Assembly (NCBI GenBank): GCA_033558025.1 | Contig: JAUCEF010000012.1 | Coordinates: forward strand, 1,488,001-1,552,000 | Direction of reading: 5' to 3' | Length of the DNA stretch: 64,000 nucleotides | DNA from: Phytophthora sp. 'mugwort' | Taxonomy: Eukaryota > Oomycota > Peronosporomycetes > Peronosporales > Peronosporaceae | Shown here: positions 21,492 to 34,052 of the stretch, in pieces | Layout: each line of letters opens with the position of its first letter | How positions within the stretch are numbered: position 1 is the first letter of the stretch | Made by a program: the position numbers and the translations under genes | The notes under the pieces: generated by a model | Told to the model about the DNA's origin: nothing | The model's input: the letters and a program-made list of their open reading frames with translations, nothing else | The model's database searches: none

Positions 21492-22699
21492 GGAATCCAT
21501 TTTATACGGGCATTGTGTGCACAATGCAAGATTCGTCATCGCGTGCGATTCAAGGCACACTGGACAACATCGAGGAAGGAGCAACCTGACACTGTTGCTG
21601 AAAGCATACAGCAATGAAGTAACGAAGTTCGTTGGCAGCTGCAGGTATAAATGCTCAATTCATTAAGAAAAAATCCGTACTATCATAGTCAGGTACCTTG
21701 AATAACACCTTGCATGAGTACAGTACCGCTACGATGATACATTAACCGTGGCCCACATATTGAATACTTAGTAACATGTTCTAATACGTAGTGCTGCATA
21801 ATTCTCATGGGTTACTGCTGAAAACTGCCACAGTTGGTACGGATTCAGATAGGTGGCATGAATAGCAGCCTTTGCCTTCGCTGCTGCCCTGGTTGCTGCC
21901 TCTGGCTTGCTGTCAGCTTGAGCTTGTGTAGACTCATTGCCAGTAGCAGCCGTCAATATCTTGTTCCTACTTAACGGTTTGCGACCGCGAGCTTGTCCGA
22001 CAAGATAAACCTTATGGAGCTTGGACACGAACAGCATGTGTAAATTATTTACTAGTAACGGAGCATCTCGGTCGCGTTGCTCCGTCGAGTTGCTCAGGGG
22101 GCCGACATCCTTCAATGGCTTCGCCATTGCAGTCCGACGTCCCTGCCCAAGCTGAGCACTCACGAATTACCTCTGTAGAAAAAAATCTACTTCATAGGAT
22201 CGCAGTGGGAGGTAAAATTGCGTTTATGTCGGCCGCCAACTCCCACTGCTACACTAAGCAGTACCAGCAGATAGTGCTGTAGGTGGGCGTCGCGCGCTAG
22301 CTAAGCACAAACACCACAAGCACCACGTGCACCACGATTTGGGTCGCCGAGCACCTGCTATCAGTGAAGGCAGCCCCGGACTGCCATGATAGCGATATCG
22401 CTGGAGGACGTGCCCGCGGTCGATGCGCGCAGGATCCGGCAGATCGTACCCTGAAGATATGGGGTCTGAACATCCCGTCAAGAGCTCAGCGCTATCATGA
22501 TTCAGGTTGTGTTCCGGTCACCTGGGTCGCGCGTAATTGCCGTGCATGTTCTCGCTGATGTTTACCCAGTCCGCGTAGGAGTACGGGGTGGTTACCAGCA
22601 TGATTGCAATCCGGCGATCAAGCCGCGCCCAAGTCCACAGAGACCTGGTCCTGCATGACCGAATTCATAACGAAGAAGAAGACGCTGGGCGCCGCCAAA
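21492..22699. other. unassigned region with a possible small ORF
   Basis: A 131-codon minus-strand ORF (21768-22163) has an Ala/Lys-rich stretch and no recognised domain. Further on, a minus-strand frame near 22520-22600 reads TPYSYADWVNISENMHGNYA, which looks protein-like but cannot be extended. I cannot support a real gene here. It is probably repeat debris joined to the Helitron-like remnant. Confidence 0.3.
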
Positions 22700-24083
22700 T
22701 ATATCACCCAGGAGCGCCTTGCTGATGCAGTTCGGCCCTCGCTGTGAGTATGCCCAGACTCGCGAATGTTTCCAGCATATTTTCTACGTGCGTGTCTGGC
22801 ATGAATGAACTCGGAAATTGCACCGGGTCTATCAGGCTCTTTTTAGTTATTTCACCTCCATCAGCTTCAGTCCAATCATCACTATCGGAGCACACACCGT
22901 TGCGACTTATCGTTTCAGAAAAGCCGTCTATCTATCCAGCACAATCTCCGATCTCCTCAAATTCGCTGGAGCTTCCTTCATCGCTGTCACTTATCCTAAA
23001 TTCATGTTCTTCACATTTGCTTGCTCGCCCTTTACAGTAATCGTCCATGTTGCTCATCACCGCTCGAATGAACGTGCTTCGGTGAGGGTACCATTTTTCA
23101 TAAGCGATGGTCCATTCCTTGTCCATACGCCCATCTCCAGCTATGAGATCGTTCACGATTCGGAACGGCTTGAACAAAGTCAACGCAATTTATGCTCGTT
23201 TCACTCGTATATCACCGGGAGTGCTATCGTCCACTAGCGGCATGGTTTACTGACGCTCGGAACTACCTCCTTTCTGCTCGACCCAACTCGGTGTGTATTG
23301 TGCTATGGGTGGTCTGGCTGGAACAATGAGTGGTTTCCTGTTGATTCGTTCTAGATTACATGGAAGAACTTCATTGTGAATTCATACGTGCTCAACCTTT
23401 CAAGTCCGGGGGGCTGAAATATGTAGTCATCCAGCGCTGAGGCTTGGAACGTTTGACACCCAGCTTCAGCTTCGGGCTCGTTTCCTACTAGCATACAGCT
23501 GTAGGGACCCTTTGAAGAAGCTGCGTCAGCATACTCTGCAGCGGTAAACTAACGCACGTTGCAGTAGAATAGCAACATGATCCACGCAAAAAAGTAGAGT
23601 GCAGCAAGTGGCCGGCAATTTCTTGTCGATTGGTGAGGTTGAACGCTAGCGATGCACACGTTTTCTGAATCTTTGTGGTTTGTTTCTTCCGGCATCTCCA
23701 ATTCCTCCTTTTATTTTCGCCGTTTTAATGCGGCAAGCGCCACCACGGCTGGAGAATCTACCTGAGACTGTTGTTTTGTTACGTATTTGCAGCAGTAGTA
23801 AATTCTATCTGTCACCCCAGCGCCCCCCAAGCAGAACCTGAATATCATGATTCGACTTGAATGTCGCTATCACGATGTCATTGTACCCATTTGTGAACGA
23901 GAACACACGCCGCTCTACGGCATAAAGTACTCCACAGCGCTGGAAGTTGGTTGGGAGGACGCGGTCGCGAGGGAACATATAGCGACAGACACGTGGTCGA
24001 GGTCGCCCTCGATTTCTAAAAACAGCTTCCGGCATGAGCCCACCAGTGGACATTTAGTAGCACAACTAACGTTGACACCATAA
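22700..24083 (-). pseudogene. Helitron-like protein remnant
   Basis: Several minus-strand frames line up into one decayed protein. FTNGYNDIVIATFKSNHDIQ (about 23870-23930) and YYCCKYVTKQQSQ (about 23770-23810) match the NxYN...CNHDIQ...YYCxKYxTK block of the Helitron helicase-like region. Further blocks are GCQTFQASALDDYIFQPPGL near 23400-23460, LFKPFRIVNDLIAGDGRMDK at 23120-23183, RSTFIRAVMSNMDDYCKG near 23035-23090 and CSDSDDWTEADGGEIT near 22850-22895. Stops and shifts break it about five times. The Pif1-type helicase domain expected downstream is missing. Assignment is from memory of Phytophthora Helitron proteins. Confidence 0.55.
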
Positions 24084-24279
24084 TTCTGAAAGACTTAGTA
24101 GACATTCGATTTTCAATTTGATGTCAGTAACTAGACTAATGTGTATACATACTACTAGTACAGACGAATCCCGAAGTAAGACCCTGGGTTCACACATAAA
24201 TTTCTTACAGTACATCGAAATGTCGAAGATTATGCAGATATTAAAATATAAAGGCTCGTCACTGTAACCACAGATCGCA

Positions 24280-25488
24280 ATGCAGATACAGATCGCAATG
24301 GCAAGACATCACATGACTCTCCGCCAGAAGACCGCCATCCAAAGAAAGGTGTCCGACGGACCCGCTCTTGACACGGGAAGGCAATGGGCATATAAAGAGT
24401 TCAAACTACCCAAAGTGCCGTCGAAGCCGACCATCACACAAATTTTGCGTGGCTCTTTGCTATTGCGCGCCAAAAAACTCCCACCAAATCGTAAGCAGCG
24501 CAGACTCCCACGTGTGCCTGAAGTCGACGACACGCTATGGAGCTGGGTTCAGTCGCGCGAGAAGAACAGTGTATGTTTGTCAAGCGGGCTCATTGTAGAG
24601 AAGGCAAGGACGATTCTTAAGTCACTGGGGCGACAGCGTGAACTAAAATTGTCGTGAGGTGGCTGAATAGATTCCAATAAGCGCCACAGCATTCGCGAAT
24701 TTGTACCGCACGGCGAAGACGGGAATGCTGACAACGAAGCTGCAGAGAAAGCAGTGCCAGAGCTGACAGACAAGTACGAGCTACGCAATATCTTCAATTG
24801 CGACGAGACTGCGAGACTGCGACGAGACTGCATTCAAGTGGAAAGCAGGGCCAACCAGGATACTTGCCACTCGTCGTCGTGCAGGGACTAAGAAGAAGCA
24901 GCGCATCACGGTGCTCTTCTGTAGTAATCTGATGGCAGTACGAAGTTGGAGCCATTTTTATCGGAGCAGCAAAAAAGCCAAGATGTTTTGGTGACAAGAC
25001 ACCTCAACAAGAAGGATTTGTCTACGACAACAACACCAAGGCCTGCACGACAGCCATGTTATTCAAGAAGTGGCTTGTCAACAAACGAAGAGATGAGAGC
25101 TCAGAACCGCAAAATTCTTCTACTGATGGATAACGCAACTTGCACTGTCGATGACGAGTCTCTCAGCAACGTGACCGTCCACTTTCTACCGCCCAACACT
25201 ACGTCGCGTCTGCAGCCAATGGACGCAGGTATCATCGCATCGACAAAGGCCCAATACAAGAAAAAGGTATTGCGAGACGCGATCAAGGCGGATGAGCTGG
25301 GTCATCCCCCAGATGGCGGTCTACGGCAGGGAATGGAGTGGATGAAGGAGGCGTGGCAAGAGATCACACCGACGACGATCGAGAACTGCTGGCGACATGT
25401 AAACTACATCACTGTGTACGCCTACGAGGATCTTCTCGTGCTTCGTATGCAAGGCTTGCAAGTGAGTGCCGACGTTGGCAGTCTGTAG
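24280..25488 (+). pseudogene. pogo-like (CENP-B/DDE_1) transposase, broken
   Basis: The N-terminal part (24283-24657) is basic and helix-turn-helix-like, with PKVPSKPTITQILRG and VPEVDDTLWSWVQSREKN, the CENP-B type DNA-binding segments. After a stop, WLNRF then YELRNIFNCDETA holds the first catalytic Asp (about 24778-24812). A frame change leads to ILLLMDNATCTVDDESLSN (second Asp, about 25112) and TTSRLQPMDAGIIASTKAQY (third Asp, about 25200). The DDD spacing and the NCDETA/MDNA/QPMDAGI motifs are those of pogo-like elements. At least two frameshifts or stops separate the pieces, so no active enzyme is made. Confidence 0.75.
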
Positions 25489-26334
25489 TTAAGTACCGTG
25501 GGAAACAAAAACATATGCATCTCTATGAACAGAACGTATTTTTTTTGTCCAACACTACACATGCAACTTACGAGCAATTGCACGTTAAAATCTCGACGTT
25601 TTTATGGCTTGCATTTTCATCTCGCCTGAACCTTGAAAACCATTAATATCACACAAATGAGGTACCATTTTAAAACCCAGATACAGCACTAATTTTGACC
25701 GCAGCTGTAAACACCTGAAAAAACACCTCCGTTTAGCATGAAACGCAATAGTAACGTAGATACAATGAAGCATGACTCCCCATGTCAAATGCATCATAAT
25801 ATCACTAATTTGAGGGATAATCATAAGTGTTAATACGAATCGACTCTGAAAGGGTATAAACATACAGTGGGGTACTTACTTCGGGATTCGTCTGTAGCAG
25901 GTTCTGGATCTGCTATTGAAATAAATAGTCTTTCATCAGGGTGTAGAGTACAGTACTTTTGAGCAGATACTAGTTTTTATTGCGAACTTAGGATGAGATT
26001 AACGATGTACCCATATTTTAAGCTAAACTATCGCGTCGTTGCCTGCGCTGTTAATTAACACTGGAGGTGTCATTAAAAGTTACGAGAAATATAATATTTT
26101 TTTCATTCCTCGGAACTCTTCATTTCTATCTGCGCTTGGTCACTGTGTGTAGTTTTGGCCTTTGTCCGCAAATTTCGCAGGATACTTTATTATAGGTAAG
26201 TCATTTTTGTGGCCCTCTGTCAGTTTCGTGGCCCAACAATATCGACCAATTGAACCGCCTTATTTGAAACGGATCAGTTTGTGATTCGCTTAAATCAACG
26301 AAATACTCTCAAGGCAGGTACCCTCCGATAGCTT
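25489..26334. other. AT-rich spacer, nothing recognised
   Basis: AT-rich sequence between two transposase remnants. I see only short ORFs with no motif and no clear terminal inverted repeats. Confidence 0.4.
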
Positions 26335-26367
26335 GTGAACCATCACTTCGAAAACGATGATAAGGTC

Positions 26368-26680
26368 ATTATGACCTACCCTGACAAGGAATTAAATACA
26401 GCAGTTCAAGCGGCTCTCGACGACGGGAGGCGGGCGGTTACGTGCGCAAGGACTTGTATTTCTCTAAGCGCTCTGAAGAAATGGGTGGGTGTTGCTCGCG
26501 CTGGATGGCCTGTCGAGTGTCGACGGCGAGGACCTCCTCCTCTGCTAACGGAAGAGGCGGCGAAGAGCATCGAGGAGTGGCTGATGGAGAGGCCGCTGGC
26601 TGGCCGGTTCATCGCCAGAGTTTTCTCAAGAAGGCTCACAAAATCTCTCAGCTTGTCGCCGAGGTAACGGTGGGTAAGGC
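26368..26680 (+). pseudogene. N-terminal HTH fragment of a CENP-B/pogo-like transposase
   Basis: ATG at 26371 begins MTYPDKELNTAVQAALDDG. It continues through LSALKKWVGVARAG, a psq-type helix-turn-helix, to RRRGPPPLLTEEAAKSIEEW. A frame change near 26580 continues as GWPVHRQSFLKKAHKISQL, the usual next block. The catalytic part is missing. It is a different subfamily from the element at 24.3 kb. Confidence 0.5.
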
Positions 26681-27158
26681 TGGTACCGACGATTCCTTTA
26701 GCGCCATTCGCGGTGTGATTGGGGTAGTGGATACACTGCTACATTTAATACAAGTTGGCTTTGCTCTTGTGTTAAATCCTTCGAGAGCGCTAACTTCGTA
26801 ATTACCAGAAATTGACGGGTACGCTAGGCTCATATTAAGCACAAGTCAAAAATGCCACATAACTGGCACGAAGAGAATTCTGGGTGCGTACGAAGTCGGC
26901 CAGCGCTGCGTGCAAGCAGCAAGACGTACAAAGTCTAAACAAACTCAAAATATCGAGATGCTCCTGTTTACGGTGATGCCCTTATTACGGTGATGCCTGA
27001 TGCCCTTAGTTTGTTGTAACCTCTCTAGAAGTGAAATTGGAGACGATCGAACTTGCTGAATCAAAAGGGGGCACAAAACCGATGACTTACCTTATGATTT
27101 CCTGTAAGTCGGGAACAAACGCGCCGTACGCCAAGTTCCATCAACGCTAAGTAAGTGA
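26681..27158. other. spacer, nothing recognised
   Basis: No supported gene. A short local duplication of the phrase GTGATGCCCTTATTACGGTGATGCC occurs near 26973-27000. Confidence 0.35.
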
Positions 27159-28182
27159 TCAACCGCACCGCATCACAGCTTTTCCCTCATAGTTGATCCA
27201 ATTCTGGTCGTGCTTCCCATTGGCCTCCTCGACAGCGGTTGCCGCCAGTTCCAATAAGAATCTCTTACCGGGATGTTTCGGCTTACCGGAGTAGATGCTA
27301 TTTGTCTCACCGTGTTCTGTCATTCGTAGCGTTCGAGCACGTAAATATGTGTCCTGTTCTCCATTCGCGACCACACGTCTTTGATTTTGGTGATGACAAA
27401 GGAGTCAGCTGGCTGGCACAATTCGGCGGCGCTAGACGACAAGTATCATAACCTTGTATTGAGCCGCTGAAGCTATTTTTCGCATTACAATGCGTTTAAA
27501 TGACCAGAGTTCACTTACCCAGAAAGATCGACTTATGGCGTGCAGATCAACAGCAATAGCCCTTCTCGCTTGGGGATACGTCTGGAACAGGCGTCTCCCA
27601 TCCAGCCCTTGAGCCCGATAACAAACTGCTCGACATCATCGGGGACTCCACGAATCGGGTAAATGCGGTTTGCGTTCGTAATTATCATCACTGGTGGATG
27701 GATGTAGCCGTGTACTACTGGAAATTTGCACCGCCATTACCATCCTCACCACTCGAAACGACATCGGCATACTTAATCTGCTTCTCCCGCGGCAGTATCA
27801 ATGCCGTAATTTAATTTAATGGCATAGTGCGTCTCGTTATTTTCAATGGAATTCGCGCCCATGATACCGCTCTCAATGTCGCGTTCCGTCTATTCTAGAT
27901 GGGCAGCGCGTTTATGCTCAATCTGAGCTTGCTTTTCAGGATTAATTTGCCGTTTTCCCTGTGAGTACGCAGGACAATCTTGTGTTTTACCATGAATACT
28001 CGAACCCATCTTGGTGTAAACTTCGACGCCAGGATAACATCCTGAAAACCCACTGATGCACCGTTAAATGGTGCTGTAGACACTTGAAGCTGGCGGAGTG
28101 CAACGTGACGTAGCACCGGTGCGCCTAAGTTTAGTTCAGTCTTCCGTAGGCAATGGAACTCGTCCAGCAGCATTGGGTACAT
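27159..28182 (-). pseudogene. CENP-B/DDE-type transposase remnant
   Basis: Minus-strand pieces in order: FTPRWVRVFMVKHKIVLRTH (28000-28060), YADVVSSGEDGNGG (27750-27800), HPPVMIITNANRIYPIRGVP (27640-27700), and a C-terminal block HPGKRFLLELAATAVEEANG (27200-27290) ending in NYEGKAVMRCG. These match the helix-turn-helix, central DDE and C-terminal parts of an abundant oomycete transposase family I recognise. Several stops and frame changes lie between them. The middle catalytic segment is largely degraded. Confidence 0.6.
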
Positions 28183-31009
28183 TACTCACGAGCGTGGCCG
28201 GCATCCCCTGACGACAATTTCATTTGACACGAACATCACTTTGCTCTATACGCCATGATGTAACAGTGCTGCCTCGGGCCGATTGAAGATTTACCTCTCG
28301 TGTTTTCTATCTTGTGCCGAATGGTCATCTCATTCGAGCTCAGGTCGCGTGGATGAAATGGGCGAGACCAACCCGCTAACCCAAGAAGAGCCCGATTATG
28401 AGAGACTAAGTATTAACTTTTGCAGACAGAGTAATTACGGGCTTTGGGATCTCACAACGACAGGAATGGGTCTGTGCTAGACTAATTGTGAAATGCAGAC
28501 TAGTTGTGAATACATAATAATTGCTATAACCACTGTAAAGAGATAGGTCTGGATTTGCAGCTCGACACCATTGATAATAAACTCCTCAGTCATAAATATA
28601 CCAATGCCAACGAACAAGCCCAGATCGAGATTTCTATTACTGCCACTACTGGAGGAAAACACTGAGGGGGTCCGAGCGCCCCCATGCTATTTCAGACAAG
28701 AAGCTACAAAGGAACCCAGGCCATAGCAGCCTTCACGGGAAGCAATTGGAAACTTGGCTGGTCCAGAAGGAGATACATCTATTCCTAGGTATGGGCGATC
28801 CAGACCGTTTGGCCCGAGAACTACACGAGATTCTAAGCCGGCTTTGATAGGAAAGCGGTATGGACCAATTCTTCCGACCGCATGGCGTTTGAGCGACACG
28901 AGGTGAAAACGTGGCAAGCGCCATCGTGATCGCCATGGACTTGCTCATAGAGTGGTATTGTCCGGTTGGAACGCGACAAGAGATCTCAAGGAGCTGTCCG
29001 CAACACCTATACAAGGAGAACAGGCTTGCGCCATTCGCACGAGCCACTTCATCAGTCACTTCCTCCTCGACTTGTGGTAGCTCCCGTACGTCCCGACTCG
29101 AGTCGTTTAGCAAGTCAGCCATTGTGATGGCGTTAGCGTCGCAGGGTGCAGACGAGATAGTCCGTCGACATGCCCCATCGCACCGGCAGCCTTATAAAAT
29201 ACTTTGAATCTATTTGCATTGGCCATCAGAGCCTTGCCAGAACGCGAGGCCGACGGCGGGGCTTTCTTCACGTACTTGAGTTGCCGCCGCAGTCATGCTG
29301 CTCCAGGCTGCCCTTTGGCTGTTTAAATGCTATGATTTGTTCTCGGTTGGCACGAGGTCGATAGCGTGGAGAGACTGGCTTCCGAAAGCATTCGTCGTCT
29401 TGGTGGATTTTCCACACCCTACCTCTGGTCTTGCAGAATGGACAGTCTTCCTTCTGCTCATGTGCCCGCGTGCTTGTGAAACTTGAATTCCGTTCCTGTG
29501 GGCTCGTTTATTCTGCTTCCGATCATCCTTTTTGTCTCCCCCCTAATGTCACCTTTCCGCGTGAGGAGGAATCCTTGCAGGCCCGCTGACCCACTTATTC
29601 ACATGGTAAGTAACGGCCTCGCAGGATTAGTCGATCCGTCCACATCACTTGTTGCGGCACCACCTGCATTTGCCAATGACGAGGCATACCGGCACCGAAG
29701 TGGCGGCGCTGATTTTCTGGTCCCATCGGAGTACCAGTATCCGGTAGTATCCAGCGAAGAGCGATTAACCCTTCGAACTTGGTTGAGCGACGAAGGGTTG
29801 CCGAGCGGACAGGATTCACTCCAGTCGGGTAGCGCGTTCCGCCCGCCGCTGTAGACGCTGGAATACTGAACGTTTTGAACCTGTATTTCAAGGTTACCAC
29901 TTTGGCTTCAGGACGAGCCTGTGAGTGCCTCTGACTGGCTCTGTCACGCATGTGTGGAGGATACGACAAGACTTCGCTTTCGGGTATTTTTATCAGAGGC
30001 CTGAATGATGTGCGCAAGAGCGTTTGAGAGCGACGCAAAAAGACGACTTTCCGACGCTTCAGACGGTATGAGGCTGAGGTGCTCGACGATTTCCTAGTGG
30101 CTGGGCCGTCGGACGACACTCGATGGCGTGGCGCCACTACCATAGGGACGGTTGGCATCGTCTACCCAACTACTTCTACACTACACAGACAAGAGTCTGT
30201 TAGGCCGACGGTGGCGTGGCCGACCCCTCGTCAGGTCTCTACCAATATGGGCGACGCCAGAATGCACATATTGACGCTTTACATGGGCATTTGAGGAATT
30301 CAATATATGGGAATATGGGCTGCATACAAACTATCAGTGTAAAGTAATGGTTTTGGTTAGCCTTCGAATCTATCGGCTAGTTCGCGCAGCGCTTGGAACT
30401 GTTTCGCATGCATCACACCCTCCAAGGAGAAGTCTGTTATGCTTTTGCGATAAGCATCCTTCTCCCAACCGAGAATTGAGAAATCGCTTTCGACGGTTGC
30501 TGTATTCGGGAAAGAGGATGCGAGATCACTACAGAACTGTTGTGGCGCAGTGAAGTCACCACCTGCGGTCTTCCATCCAGCCTCAAATGAAGTCAGCGAG
30601 TCTAGCGTTTGGAGTAAAATCTAATCTCGCGCGTAACGTCGTCGGAGTTGGGAAAGTTGTTGACCAACCTTATGCACTTCCACTTCTGACCGGCGCATGA
30701 GAAGCCGTGTCTTGTGCTCTCCCACTAGTTGGTTGAATGAAGCCACATCCATATTAACCAGTCGATGAGGGAGCACAGGGGTAACATGTGACCAGCATAG
30801 TTGTCTGTCGTTCGTTCGGTTACGATATTATCATTGCCATCGGCAGCCTGGACAAACATTTTCGTTACAGCAGAAAAAAAGATTTTTCGCGTCCTCGTCA
30901 GTCAAATTTTCGGGTGTGTCGCTTAGCCAAGGATCCAACTCTCTCAGAGAGCGCACTCGTGGCTAAGTGAATAAGCTCCAGACAATTCCGACTGGTTACG
31001 ATCTATGCT
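28183..31009. other. unassigned repeat-like region with a zinc-knuckle-like fragment
   Basis: ORFs of 60-190 codons overlap on both strands (longest 187 codons, 29595-30158 minus), but none shows a clear domain. On the minus strand near 29390-29447 a frame reads CPFCKTRGRVWKIHQDDEC, a C-x2-C-x9-H-x4-C pattern reminiscent of a retroelement gag knuckle. This is weak. The region is probably degraded retroelement sequence. Confidence 0.35.
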
Positions 31010-32900
31010 TCTTAGATTCATGGGGGGGGCAAAGGTCCTAGCATTCCAGTCAGTCTTGCATAGGTACAGATCAGATTTTGAGCGCAGTATTTTGCTCTGA
31101 CAACAACATCATTTTGCCTTGGAGTTTCACAGAAACCATATTTGCTTCCGACGCTAACACAGGAGCGGGGAAAACGAAAATCCATCATCGTATTGAAGGC
31201 ACACACGACGGGCGGGGTATTTTGGTCGCGTAGTAATATTGGAGCATAATAGTTTGTTGACTATCCAAGTGCAAAAACCTTCCATTGTGAGCCAACGTGT
31301 TTCCGCGCCTAAAGGACAAACGGAGATGTCCAGTCATGGAGGACACAGCCGATAAAAATTCTTCATCAAGCGATTGTTTTGTGCACTCGTTTCATGACCA
31401 GATCCAGTTGATGAACGGCATACCATACACGGATAATTTTCTTGGAAGGAACAGCATTGTCTAAGCGAGTTGCTAGCCCTCGTATGCGGCCTGTCATAGC
31501 ACTGTCGCCATCCGTTGATACCCCGACGAGTAATTGCCTCCATGCGGGGATTAAGGAACCAAGAATGTAGACAGAGCGTCGAACATTAGCTCACCCGTAT
31601 GCTCTTCGCACAAAGGAATCGCCAGCAAATGAGAATTATTAAGCAACCCACTTAGTACAAAGAGGGCTCGAGCGTCAAGGTACAATTTTCCATGCAGCGT
31701 AGAAGTATCCAATGCTACGAAAACCCCGTAACTAGTTCCAAAGCACCAACTAGAAACTGCAATGACGCTGTACACAATACTCGGCTACTATTTGCAACAA
31801 GAACTTCCGTGCTGTCGCTGTAAACTGAGAGACCGGTTTCATCTCGGTTAGCTGAGCAATTTCATCAGCTTTCCTGAATGAATTTCCTTTTGCTATCAGT
31901 CCCACCAACAGGAAGAAGCGCTTTTGGTTTTTGATTGTCGCCCTGTATTCAATCAGTTGCCCCTCACTACCACTTGAGCGTTCAAATAAGGAGAGGCCTT
32001 TTCACGTCCGACCTCATCGAAATCACCAGAATGAAATAGAAGAACGCCAATAATCGTATCCACAATCTCGGGCTTCACCCTCACCACAAGTACTTCAGGT
32101 GAAACATCAAAATGGGCATGAAGCGAATTGACAACAGGTACAGCCAACGATGATAAAAATGCTTCTTTTTCATCGTCTGACCTCAAGAGGTTGTAGCTAG
32201 ACCACTTGGCGCGATGCTCAAGTTCAAGGTGCTATTTGTAGCACGTTGGACAGAATTTCTTGAAGTACTTCACATTAGCAGTTCTTCTACGCGGCTTGGA
32301 CGTTGCTGAAGTGGGTTCACGCTCTTCCCGTTTAAACACTTCGCAAATCGGCACTTCACTGAGGTTATAACGCCGCCGGGTCCCCAAGAACTGGGCAACA
32401 ATCCGTAGTGCATGGTGTGGCGAGGCTCAAATGGGCGTAAAGACTTCATTGATTTCTGCTTCGGTGGTTGCAGGTTTAGTGGTGACTTGGGGCGGCGTCT
32501 TGTCGCCATCTTGTTTGGTGCTTGAGCGAAAATGAAGACTGGACTGCATCGTAATGGAGGGCATCCTGTATGATAAAGGGACACATTGCACTGCAGTGAG
32601 CGTCGGTTTTGAAACCATGCAAACGACTGTATTTGCCCGTCCGTTTCAATACAACACCGGCAAATCTGGTCCAATGGCAATCAAGTATACTTTCACGTAT
32701 GGGCGATTAGAAAACTTGTAGATGGTCAATATGGGAATATGACTAGTTTGCCCATATTTGTAAAGGCCTGCCCCTCTGATGAATTCAAATTCACGCTTGG
32801 GTCCTAGCAATGTGGACCACCGAGAGCGGCGGTGTTCAAGTCGGGGAGAATTTCCCGTATTTAAGATGCATAGCAGCCGCGACACGGACTGAACGGTGTA
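31010..32900 (-). pseudogene. hAT-like transposase remnant
   Basis: Reading the minus strand: a Cys-containing BED-like N-terminus near 32240-32290, then LEHRAKWSSYNLLRSDDEKE near 32190-32225. Next come VALDTSTLHGKLYLDARALF and HLLAIPLCEEHTGELMFDAL (31570-31730), VGVSTDGDSAMTGRIRGLAT (31470-31530), IIRVWYAVHQLDLVMKRVHK (31380-31440), and SVSSMTGHLRLSFRRGNTLA (31290-31350). The STDG...MTGR and W..VHQLDL blocks are the core of an hAT-like family common in oomycetes. Frameshifts and stops interrupt it at least four times. Confidence 0.6.
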
Positions 32901-34013
32901 ATCTGGTCACCAGCATGGAACCAGGCTAAGCGGCTTGACGGTCCCACTGTGGGACCGGGAGAAGACGGTTGTATAATGGTGATGACCTGATGTCGACGGT
33001 CATCTTTGGGCAAGGCGAGATGACACGTACCGTTAACTCAGGATGTACAGCGCTTGTGGAGAGGCGACGCGGAGGAGGGGTGACAGACTTACACGGTAGC
33101 GTTCTTCGAGGCGTATCTGGGGAAGGTGTCATCGTGGGGACGGGGGGGGGGCATCAACGTGCTCCAGTGCGGATCTGGTAGAGGCGTCGCTCCTACAGGC
33201 AAGCTGCCGACTCCCTCTTTTCTTTATCAGTCGTGAATTTCCCCTGTCAACAAACAAGCTAAGAATAAGAAACAAGTTATTATTTCGCTACCCAGGTATT
33301 TAACTTTTCTTTCTTCTACACTACCACCCCTATCGCCTAACAGCCCAATGTTATCTGGCCCCTTAACAGGTGGTAGATCGAGACAGGATGAGGTCATTGC
33401 TGGCAGCTCAAGCTTCCGAGATGCTACGGATGCGTGGCGTTTCGCGCCGGTTGTAGAAGCTCTAATTGCAAGCGGCATTCTTTACGCGATGTTCGTGCAC
33501 TTGCTGCGAACACACCAGTTTCCACTATGTTCAACGAGCTGCTCGGCAAATGTGGTTGCTTACGATGGGAGCCTTCTGAAGAGGAGACTGATGATGTATT
33601 CGCTGGGAGAGTAATTTGAACGAGGGGAGGCGACACCGTAAGTTGCCCATCAACAGCACCAGCCTACAAATCCACTGATGTTGAAGTTGAGCACTTCCGT
33701 ACTTCAGGAGCGTCTTTCTCACCCAGAAGTACTTCTCGAAATTTGGCGTGTGCTTGAGCCACAGGACGAGCAAGAGCAAGTAATCCTTCCTGAGGTTCTC
33801 CTTCGCCGTGGTGCCGTGAAGAAAATCACAGACGGACACTATTTTTTGCGACAGCATATCTTACGACTACATTGCCACGGGTCAGCAGCACGATGGGGTG
33901 GATTATGAAATTCGTGAAGGTCGATCGATTCTGAAACCACCTAATATTCTCTCAAAACTAGAATAATGCTCGACTTATGAATCAATATTTTATGTTCGCC
34001 ACACCACGACACA
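32901..34013. other. spacer upstream of MCM6, nothing recognised
   Basis: A G10 run is at 33142-33151. Plus-strand ORF fragments near 33434-33619 and 33678-33908, and a 108-codon minus ORF (33531-33857), show no recognisable family. They are probably decayed transposon. Confidence 0.35.
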
Positions 34014-34023
34014 ATTCCCGCGC
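34014..34023 (+). promoter_or_regulatory. E2F-like site upstream of MCM6
   Basis: ATTCCCGC within AATTCCCGCGCT matches the E2F consensus WTTSSCSS at every position. It lies about 30-39 bp before the MCM6 ATG. MCM genes of animals and plants are classic E2F targets, so a G1/S control element is a reasonable inference. No experiment supports it for this genome. Confidence 0.45.
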
Positions 34024-34052
34024 TTTTTTTCTTCCAATCCAAACAACGAAAT

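Noticed and set aside
29595..30158. 187-codon minus-strand ORF
   Set aside because: No recognisable domain; it lies in repeat debris and neighbouring frames look equally plausible.
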